NCBI GenBank assembly: GCA_911728435.2
Contig: OU452201.1
Location: 28,644,001-28,708,000, forward strand
Reading direction: 5' to 3'
From: Apoderus coryli
Taxonomy: Eukaryota; Arthropoda; Insecta; Coleoptera; Attelabidae
Length of the DNA: 64,000 bases
The translations under genes were made by a program, and so were the position numbers. Each line of letters begins with the position of its first letter. The first letter of the stretch is position 1. The notes below the pieces were generated by a model that was given only the letters and a program-made list of their open reading frames with translations, had not been told where the DNA came from and did not search any database. Positions 55,440 to 64,000 of the stretch are shown one piece after another.

Positions 55440-55975
55440 TAGCAGAAGGAATACAATGGTCTTATGTTAGTATTTTACTTCCAATATATGCTGGTAAAAG
55501 TCAGTTCGCTGTCAACGAAAATTTAAGATCCCTGGCGACATTGTGCAGTTCCAGTACGAACCCATTCAGAGTATACTCTGAATGGGAATTGTACCGAATT
55601 GAGACCTGCCTCTTACTGAAACTCATAAGTTTGCATTTGTTAATATTTAGTGGTAGTCTGTTTATAGTACACCAGTTCCCAACAGTTTCTAAATCCTTCT
55701 GCAACTCCTGGCTGTCGGATCGCGCGAAATAATTTGAAATCATCCGCGAATAATAGAAAATGACTACACAAAGTCGCCCCAATATCGTTAACGTATATCG
55801 AGAAAATCAATGGGGCCAGATTACTTCCTTGGGGCTGGTCTAGTCGCTACAAATTCTTGGGATCTAAATCCATTGTATTCCACGGAAAGTCGACATTCAG
55901 TTAGATAATATCCAAAGAACCTTAACAGATCATTATTGATTCCGAATCTATTCATTTTTTGTTGATTTCTTGTCC
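55440..55975 (-). pseudogene. LINE reverse transcriptase palm fragment
   Basis: Minus strand with one frame change: NDLLRFFGYYLTECRLSVEY, FVATR, then PQGSNLAPLIFSIYVNDI, CSHFLLFADDFKLFR (FADD catalytic box), QELQKDLETVGNWCTINRLP, LNINKCKLMSFSKRQV, YTLNGFVLELHNVARDLKF. Order and spacing are those of jockey/CR1/I-type reverse transcriptases: PQGSxLxPLLF, FADD, WCxxNxLxLNxxKCxxMxF. Both ends of the protein are missing. The stretch SHSEYTLNG is encoded by a 26-bp perfect palindrome. Confidence 0.85.
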
Positions 55976-58519
55976 CTTGCAGAATTTTAATTGACGTTTT
56001 AGATTAAATTTCATGCGATTGCCAATTTGCTATATAAAATGTATTTCCAAAAAAAAACTTATGGTATCAAAATATTGTCATTCTACTTACTTTTCAGCCT
56101 TTGGCCGTTAAACTATTTTGACCTACTGTACACTAACTAACGTATAGCATAGAATCGAATTTTGGATACACACATTTTAAGGTCCTTTGATTACGACTAT
56201 CATGATTTTGGAAAAGTGTATGTGCGTCAGATCATATGTATGTGTGTGTGTATTCGCTATAAGTCAAAAGCTATTAAGTTTAAAAAAGCAGATTTCATCC
56301 CTATTGTTTTGGTGGGCATCAGCGAACAGGCAGCATTTTTTAAAGGGTTTGAAAGTTAAAGAAAGAATCCATATTTCCTAAACGATAAGACGTACGTTAA
56401 TTATGAATAAAATCGATATTAAGACAGTAAGAAAATTTTTTATTTTTTTATATTTCTGTTTGTTTTCGAGGCATTTTATTATTTATTTATTTTAATTAGG
56501 TTAAATCGAGTTGGGAGATCCCGAGTTCGCATATCGGTAGATGGAACTTTTTGTATCTACCTTTTTTAATGCTAATTTTCATTTTTAAGTGACGTTTCAC
56601 AATGTCCAGAAATATTTTTATGCCTTAATATAGAAAATATTATTAAAACGTAACGTAACCAATTTAGACGACCCTGTATCATCTGTATGAACGTTTTTCT
56701 TAGTACAATTGAGAAATACAATAATTTCTGATTAGTTATACCCACAACATAGATTGTACGGAGTTTCATAGAACAAAAGCGGCTTAATTATAAATCTGAA
56801 TAATCATACACCCTATTGTCATAAATGCATATAAAACAGACGACTCAATTCATACATTATTATTTGTGCGTTTCATTATGTTTCAAAATGATTTTCAATA
56901 GTTGATTAACATGAATAAGACAGATATAAGTGACTCACAAATCACGTTTTAATATGTGCATTTGTGACATATGTCATGGCCAGCCCCCTATAACTAGGCT
57001 CGTAATTGTTCTATTTTGGATCAGTATTGTTTAATTAATACAATATTTAGATACGTAACTTTCAATATGATGTACTAAAAAAACACCTCAATTTCAGGCT
57101 TCCATAATAATTATAAATAAAGATTTGATATCTAAAAGAATATCTACAGAGAGATAACTAATTAAAACCATCACCCTATCAGACTTTAAAGCAAAGTGGG
57201 AGGTTGTCCGATAACCTAGGGTTCCAGTTCATCCCATAGAGGCCTAGGTGATGTGACTTTTGAGTCCAGTTTCAGATTATTAAAATATGTTCCTCTCTAG
57301 CAGAGAAATTAGTTGCTCTTACATCCTTTTTCCATAATTATAGATTATAAATTTGTTAATATAATTTACCGATTACAAAAATACAAATTTTAAAAACTGA
57401 AAACAACAACAAATATACCTACACACTACAAAATATCTATTTTATAGGTTAGATTGTTATATTTTTCTTCTTCTGGATTTATAGACTAATTAAATGCTGC
57501 TTCAGGTAAACTTGTATTGGTACAACTTTGTAACAAAATAGCAATAGAGATTCCGTTCGCTTCGCTATTTCGTACTCTGTAACCAGATTCGGTATTTTCC
57601 GTGTCTAGCTGAACATGACCGAAGGGGCGATAGAGAAGCGAATGATAGATACAACTTGAAAGGTGTTTCTATGATCGTTCTGTGTCAGTCTATTCAATGA
57701 ATGCATGAGTTTTTTATCTTTCTTCATTCAATGACAATAAAATGAAAAGAGGTTAGGTTGCGGTTGTTTGTATTATGATTTTCAGGTGATATTATTTATT
57801 TTTTAGGTAAACTTCTTACAATAATTATAAACATTTATCGCGAAAAAGGTATAAAGGTAAGCATTTAATTTATGCCATTTTAACAAATATCATTTTTGAG
57901 TGGGTTCAAAATTTGTAAACAAACTTACTTAGCTATGTATGCATAGAGAATTGTAATAATATTAGTGTATCTATAAAACAAATCATAGGTCTTTATTTAG
58001 ACAAAAAGTTCAATAAAACGCCTATCATCATGTAGACTAAATCCTTTTTCTAGCTCTATTTTCATGAATTCTTGCTATATTTTCGATTTTGTTACAAGAA
58101 ATCTTTGCAGTGGCAACATTTTTAACAATCACATATACAACGCTTTTTGTAAAAACAAATAAAGAACTACTAAACACTATCAATCACTTAAGATTAAGCC
58201 CAAAATACAAAGTAAAATAAACAAAGGAAATGTGAGGTTAATGCCAATTACATATCTTCTTCTTTTTTTTCTTTTCTTTCTTCTTATTTGACCTCTTAAA
58301 TATCTTCTTATTATCGTATTTTTTCATGACTTTAAGCAAATTTGTCTTATGTTTTCTAGGCGCTTAGTAGTATTTTCTCTGTCCGATTGAGAAACACGAA
58401 ACTTGTCGAACTATTACCGAGGCTATAAGGATTCGCTTATAGAGTACCGATAATGAAGTAATAGCAATCCTTATCGCTTGCTTATTCTCTATCTCTATCC
58501 TTAAAATTCATATTACAGA
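55976..58519. other. mostly unrecognised
   Basis: 56160-56400 shows weak similarity to the Helitron-like repeats (CATCCC, AAAGGGTTTGAAAG, CCATATTTCCTAAAC). No gene supported in the rest. Confidence 0.3.
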
Positions 58520-58965
58520 GTGCCGCTCCTGGGACTTCTTTTAGCTCGATTTTCAATGCAGAGTCTTGAACTTCGTCGTGTTTTGTCATCTTTAATGTTT
58601 TTGTATAATATTCTCCATAACAAGGTGGATTGTTCTTATATTCTTTCAAAACTAAACTTTAATATTCCCAGAATTTCCACTGGACATGATTGTTTGTTTA
58701 GATGTGAGCGTGCTAGGACTAATGTTCTCCTGAGATCCCCACTCTATGTAAAGACTGTTAAATTTAATGAATTAAGTCACTGTTTTGATATATTTTTTGA
58801 TAGTGTTAGTAAATGTTCATGCGGTTTTGGAATTTTGATGTTCTTTTTTTTTCTTAAATTAAATCTAGAATTTAAGATATGAAAGTAATAAAGTTTTTGT
58901 ATCTAGGAATTGTCCTGTAAAGCGATTTTGTAAATCTGTTGGGCAATAAAGCTATTATTATTATC
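58520..58965 (+). pseudogene. LINE ORF2 C-terminus and 3' tail
   Basis: Open from 58520: SLELRRVLSSLMFLYNILHN, KVDCSYILSKLNFNIPR, FRCERARTNVLLRSPLYVKT, VKFNELSHCFDIFFDS. The pattern LExRRxxxxLxFLYxILxNxxDCxxLLxxxxFxIP, then RSPLxRxxxxYN, is the conserved C-terminus of CR1/jockey-type LINE ORF2. The stop at about 58880 is followed by a short 3' UTR ending AATAAAGCTATTATTATTAT, the same tail as the nested insert at 26.5-26.7 kb. 5'-truncated insertion. Confidence 0.8.
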
Positions 58966-59599
58966 CCTCAAATCTAATAATGGTTGTAGTAAGAATAACG
59001 GGGAAATTTGGCTAGAGATTGAAAAATCTTTATTTCGAATGAAACACACGCCACTGATTATGTATATTTTTGTCAAATAAAAAACCTATTGAAATGCCTT
59101 GGTATTGCTGTTCCACGAAAACCTATTAGCATCAGGCATATAACTTCGGAAGTTGTCAAAGAGAGGTAACTTTTTATGTTTTCAACTTTAACACGAGCGA
59201 CAGACGTTGGGTAAAAGCAAATTAGTTACTCAGCACAGATTATCATTTATGCATGACATAAACGTTGGTTAGTTTGTTCCAATCACGAAAGCTGGTAGTA
59301 ATATTACCCATCGAATTTCGTATATTATGAAAAATACAATATGGGGCGCTGCCTAACGGTACCAGGTACACAAAGAAAAATCTTTTTCAGTTCGAATATG
59401 CTTGTTATTAGGTCATGATTTATCAAAAAAATAGTTGTACTACTTATGCGAATGAACGACGCATTTAGGAAAAGACTCACGAATGGAATTTTGATGGAAA
59501 TTTAATGTTTGGATGACACGAATAATCTTTGGAAGTAATGTTTAAAATAAAAATGTCGTAATTTATTTCAATAACATAGTAAGACAGAAAATATCCTAA
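58966..59599. other. no gene recognised
   Basis: Spacer. Confidence 0.4.
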
Positions 59600-59860
59600 A
59601 AAATGTAACATAGAAGAATTGGTTGACACAGGCGTTCACAAATAGTGTAAAAAGCGGTCGTGAAAAGTCTAAAAAAGGGTCAGAAAAATCTATATCCTCG
59701 ATAACATTCAACTCACTTAACAGATTTTTAACAAATTTCGTACTTCAGGATATTTCTCCATTTTCAAATGAAGTTCTGATGATGATGATGATGAAATTAT
59801 TGCATTATTGTAACAAGACACCACGGCACTGGTATTATGGATACTAGTTGGGTTTTATAT
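59600..59860 (+). repeat. fragment of the Helitron-like repeat
   Basis: CACAGGCGTTCACAAATAGT, AAAAAGGGTCAGAAAAATCT, ATATCCTCGATAAC, CTTAACAGATTTTTAAC match the units at 16.8-17.6 kb; a short (GAT)n run follows. Confidence 0.55.
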
Positions 59861-61194
59861 ATATATAGATATTTTCTCTTAGTTTGGGAGATATAATATT
59901 TTTGTAAATATCATACAACATCTGTAAGTAATAAACATATTATCTTGGTGCTTTTAACAAATGTTCCTAAAAGAATTGTTACCTAAAAGAACGACCTATT
60001 TCTAATCGAAAATATTGAGTTTGTTTATGAGTTAGTCCAAAGATAAAAGCATATATTATAAAAGATAACCAGATGTTTTAAATACAGACTGGTCATTCAA
60101 GATTCTCGAAACGCCTTCATGTAAATTAAATGTCGGACTTATTATTATATTATATACAGAAGCTAGTAGTTGGGGAGTTAACAAGGTTTCCCATAACAAA
60201 GAATAAATATAAAGGGCGCAGAAAATATGAACATGGGTTTTCATCCAGTTAGCTTTTCCGGAGATTAAGGAGTAATTTATAATCGTATTGTTGTTCTTCT
60301 GAGAAATCTCCGACATAGGACATCTGAACAATTAACAACCGTTATTAAAGTCGCCATAAAAATGTATCTTATTTCTGATTCTCTCACCCTGTAGATGTAT
60401 CTTTATAGAGGTATATTATAAAAATGAGTTTAGATTCGTTTTAACCTTGGTAGAGTCTAGATGTGATTTCTATAGTATAAAGTTTCTTAATAATAATCGA
60501 AGTTCAAGTTCAGTAAGTTCTTTTTTAATTCTTTTAATTGAAGGCCTTTTTGTTTCCAATCAATTTTTATAAAGATTAAAGTTGTTTATTTTAGTAATTG
60601 AAATAAATTCAGTTTTCAATTGTAATTAAAGTTTCGTATAGGAATTAATATAATTGTTCGTAATTATATTAATTTTCCGATTTTAAGTTGTACATTAATG
60701 AATAAGATTTTCTTCTAAATTTTCATCGTTTAATTGTTTTATCCTTTTTTTTTTTTTTATTTATACATATTTATTTCTTTGTTGTTATTCATTTTCTTAT
60801 TAGTTTTAATTATTAAATTAGTTGTTTTGAGGCCAAACTTTTGCGTTTTATTTCTAATAAAGTTTTCGTTATGTTGGTGAACAGTTAGGTCATTTAATTA
60901 ATAATTTTCTTTTAAATACAAAGTGGGTGACCGACAGAGATCCAGAATTATAAAAGGTGAGTAATTTTACATACAGATTAATAAAGTTGATATTCTTTGG
61001 TTGTTCTTTAATTAAAACTTGAAGTACAAGCCGCACGTAAAACTTGAATCGAACCAGTAACAATTTGAATAGCATATTGGGATTCATTTGGATTGAGCTA
61101 TAAAATTAGTATTCTTTCTGAATGTAAATAATACCCGCTAACTCAAAATGGTTACATTATTTGCAGAAAATTTAACCTATTGTATCCTGAATTA
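59861..61194. other. no gene recognised
   Basis: Spacer; CACCCTGTAGATG at about 60386 looks like an isolated mariner end. Confidence 0.35.
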
Positions 61195-62071
61195 CCAGCG
61201 ATGACCGAAAAGAAGTTTGTAAGATCACAAAATAATTTTATTATGGTAAATTGGATTAAAAGCGTCTGCAACATTACCAAAATCAGGCCTTCAAATGAAG
61301 ACAAGATTATTAACGTTTTGGCTTATTTTTTACAAATCCGAAAGCTACAATTCGTAGTGCCGAAAAAAAATTTTTTGGGTGGACCATATGCTTCAGTTCA
61401 GCGGATTTTGCAAACTTACAAAATGCATACACATACATTAATTCAAGCCCTCAAAGCAGTAGATTTTGAAAGTAGAGTGGTTTTTTGACATGAGAACAGG
61501 AGGATCCAGAATTTGTTTCTAAAATAATTTGGAGCGACGAACCACAATTTACAAGGGGTGGGATATTTAATACATGAAATAACCATTTTTGGACCGACAA
61601 AAGAAATGAGTTTCCAGGATAAGTTTGATTTATTTTTTTGTATTTTAAAACCTAATAAAATTAGCTTTTTCAGTACTAAATGGTGACAGATATCTTCAGA
61701 TATTAAGGACGAACGACTGTCAACGATTTCATCGAAAGTTTGTCTCTAGAATAATATAGAACTTGTTTGTTCCAACTGGATTGCAGTCAGGAGGTTTCAA
61801 GCGAACTTTACAAAATGGTCAATGATCGTTAGCAAAGACGCTCAGGGCCATCGGATCGACCAACCGAGATCACCCGGCCTCACGCTACTTAACTTTTGTT
61901 TTTTGTGGTGTTAGAAAGAAATACAACTACAGTGCCAACCAAGGAAAAATGGCGGCGGCGCATAGTGCAGTGTATTGAAGATCTGGATCCCAACGAAATT
62001 GAAAGAGCAACAAGTCGCGTACAAAGCACATTTTAAAATCCTTAGAATGTAACATTTTCAGCATTTATTGT
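61195..62071 (+). pseudogene. mariner-type transposase, decayed
   Basis: Open 61180-61488: CNITKIRPSNEDKIINVLAY, GGPYASVQRILQTYKMHTHT, LIQALKAVDFESRVVF (HTH and linker; relatives read SVQRILKxxKMHPYK). Then with frame changes FGATNHNLQGVGYLIHE (first Asp region, D to T/N changes), SSELYKMVNDR, RSGPSDRPTEITRPHATxLL (third Asp region, degraded) and IVQCIEDLDPNEIERATSRV, ending HFQHLL-stop at about 62071. This is the usual architecture and length of a DUF4817-independent insect mariner family. A second remnant of its N-terminus lies at 28.9 kb. Numerous stops. Confidence 0.75.
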
Positions 62072-62673
62072 AAAAGTTTGCCATTTTGTTGCCATCGGTC
62101 GTGACTACAGTGTAAAAAGTGACGGAAAAAGTAGTACCTGATATGGCATGACCACCACCCACCCATTTCACTTGCATTTTTCTTGTAAAAAGAACCAAAA
62201 ATAGTCGAAAATTGATATAATCTATAAATTTCAATAAGAACAAATTTAATTAGATGGTAGAGCAAAAGCTTTGTCAGCAAAAATTATATTTGTTGCACTT
62301 AGCATGATTCCAGCTCTCGAGTTTATCTGAAGCTGCACACTTCATGCTTCGCGCAAAAAATATACACTTTTTGCACTAGTTGTACAATAATCTACCAGTA
62401 TCTGTGGACCTACTTCCATTTCCCATTTTCTTTCAATGCAAATTTAGAAAATATTTTCCTATTTTCATTATACGAATAAAGAGAACTTACAGTGTACTAG
62501 AACAACATAAGACGACATGTGGTGTAACTATAGGTATATAGGTGTATATAGTTTTGTGCAGCGTTAAAGTTCTTTGATCCAAAACAATATATGGTCGAGA
62601 CCTCTAACCCGATAAAAGTCATAAAAATCTATATAACTACCATACTGGGCATATTATAGTAATTGTATGCATG
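62072..62673. other. no gene recognised
   Basis: Spacer. Confidence 0.35.
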
Positions 62674-64000
62674 TACAGGGTGCCACAGATTCTGTTCTAC
62701 CGCAATAAACTAAACTAAAGCAGTAACAAAGTCAGTTTTCGACAGAATATTTGCTGTTGGAATATTTGAAAATTTATTTTCTCCATCATACGAGACTATA
62801 ATACGTTAGATCTAATATCAGCTGATAAAAGTGTGGCGCTTTTAAAGATATTGGAATCTTGGACGGTAGGCGTTACAATGTCGGTTAAATTATAGAAAAC
62901 TTGTACACTTTAAACACTGTTTAAGTGGTGTTTCCAAAAGTAAACTAACGTTTTCGAGAATTTTTGAAAAAACGATTTTTTGTGATTTTAGTTTTTATTT
63001 ATTTCTGACATTATTTTTACAAATATCAACAAATGAAAAGCCGTTTCTCATTGTTACTTTTTGAGGAGAGTAAGATAGCGTTTACAAATTTACTCCGACG
63101 TTTTGAAAAACCATCATCAACATGTTTTTTACGGCCCTGGATTTTTTATTGTCAAATTTAAAGCCATTTTCAATTCAAAAATAGGTGGTATATCACACAT
63201 AATGCTTTAAACAAGTTTTCAGTGTTTTTGAGCTGTTATTTGAAATTATTCAAAAATCCTCATAGTTTGGCACTTATTTTGCGTAAAACATTCATCTGAG
63301 AAAGGCGTTTTTTGAATAACTTCAAAAAGCACGAAAATTTCAACCAAATTTAAAAAAACCCCGTACAGAATAAAATGTTGTACAGAAATAAATTGTCAAA
63401 TAATAATAAAATAATTGAGAGTAACGACGAAAGAATATTTTTGCACTGCATTCCGTCAGTTAAGTGCCAAACTATGGCGATTTTTCTTGAATAATTTTAG
63501 ATAACAGCTAAAAACACTGAAAACTGGTTTAAACCATTACATGTGATATACCACCTATTTTTGAATTGAAAATGGCTTTAAATTTTACAATAAAAAAAGT
63601 TGATAATGGTTTTTCAAAAAAAACGAAACGTCGTAGTGAAAATTTGTAAACCCTATATTTTTCTCCTCAAAAAGTAACAATGAGAAAGTGCTTTTCATTT
63701 TTTATATTTGTAAAAAATTTCAGAAATAAATAAAAACTAAAATCGCATAAGTAAAATAGTTTTTTCAAAAATTTTCGAAAACGTTTAAAGTTTATTTAAT
63801 TTTGAAAACTTAATTTAAAAGGTATTTAAATTGTACACCTTTTCCAAGATTACAATGCTATCCCATTTTTATCTTGGACATCATCTTTTAGGAAAAGTGT
63901 ATCTCCGCTGTAATTCAGAATTCAGTTTTTTTTGCAATTTTTTACCTTCATTTAATGTTTTTTTAATTTCAAATGACAGTGGCTTTGATGTCCGAAAGTA
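62674..64000. mobile_element. foldback element, right end outside the window
   Basis: TACAGGGTGCCACAGATTC at 62674. Inverted arms of about 350 bp (62935-63290 and 63450-63810) share TTCTCATTGTTACTTTTTGA, GGTGGTATATCACA, GAAAATTCTCGAAAACG-like and AGTTTGGCACTTA. The loop is about 160 bp. No transposase seen. No matching right-hand CACCCTG before position 64000. Confidence 0.7.

Noticed and set aside
57541..58525. possible inverted ends around GCAATAGAGATTCCGTT and its partner near 58.4-58.5 kb
   Set aside because: Only scattered matches (TCTGTAA, CGATAAGGATTGCTA); not enough to call TIRs.
1..64000. CRISPR arrays, operons, prokaryotic promoters or terminators
   Set aside because: No regularly spaced short repeats and no prokaryotic gene organisation; the sequence is eukaryotic.

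Overview
The window looks like AT-rich, intron-type DNA from an insect, probably a beetle. That guess rests on GT-AG splice signals, mariner/Tc1, hAT, pogo and Crypton transposons, jockey-like LINE fragments and very short intact reading frames. Nothing looks bacterial: there are no operons, no ribosome binding sites, no rRNA and no convincing tRNA gene. The only good candidate for host coding sequence is one 125-bp exon (2431-2555, minus strand). It encodes part of a calponin-homology domain of GAS2 type and has a consensus acceptor and donor. The simplest reading is that most of the remaining 61 kb is intron or intergenic DNA filled by old mobile elements.

Layout. 0.3-1.9 kb: internally deleted DDE transposon with terminal inverted repeats (TIRs); its inverted partner lies at 48.2-49.7 kb. 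2.4-2.6 kb: host exon. 5.4-6.9 kb: a canonical hammerhead ribozyme followed by a decayed Crypton tyrosine-recombinase gene, itself split by a 494-bp ribozyme-bearing insertion. 8.2-8.6 kb: hAT remnant. 9.7-11.2 kb: mariner with long TIRs. 11.9-14.7 kb: jockey-like LINE split by a 1028-bp pogo element. 14.7-16.1 kb: mariner. 16.1-18.0 and 25.6-27.2 kb: two copies of a Helitron-like repeat. 19.8-21.7 kb: minus-strand DDE transposase with a second canonical hammerhead next to it. 23.2-25.0 kb: two nested mariners. 27.9-31.1 kb: dispersed repeats, a ribozyme-like fragment, a SINE-like composite and a hAT MITE. 31.6-33.2 kb: hAT element. 33.5-35.7 and 36.5-38.7 kb: mariners with DUF4817-type transposases. 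40.6-41.7 kb: second Crypton. 42.2 kb: MADF-domain remnant. 43-46 kb: LINE tail, ribozyme-like motif and foldback element. 46.5 kb: DDE remnant. 51.7-54.8 kb: mariner carrying a nested 1.9-kb foldback. 55.4-59.0 kb: LINE pieces. 61.2-62.1 kb: mariner transposase remnant. 62.7 kb to the end: foldback running out of the window.

The most interesting signal is structural RNA. Two loci (5.4 and 21.6 kb) share a complete hammerhead core with long, partly covarying stem I. A second set of loci (6.3, 6.6, 13.1, 18.1, 28.7 and 43.9 kb) has the order CUGANGA, stem II, GAAA, N-NN-GUH, with different but self-complementary stem II sequences. Hammerheads are known from Penelope-like retroelements and retrozymes, so the class is not new, but these copies look unannotated and the second set has an extra base before stem II. 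No set of intact genes here works together. The window records nested transposon insertions, several dated by clean target-site duplications that restore the interrupted reading frame.
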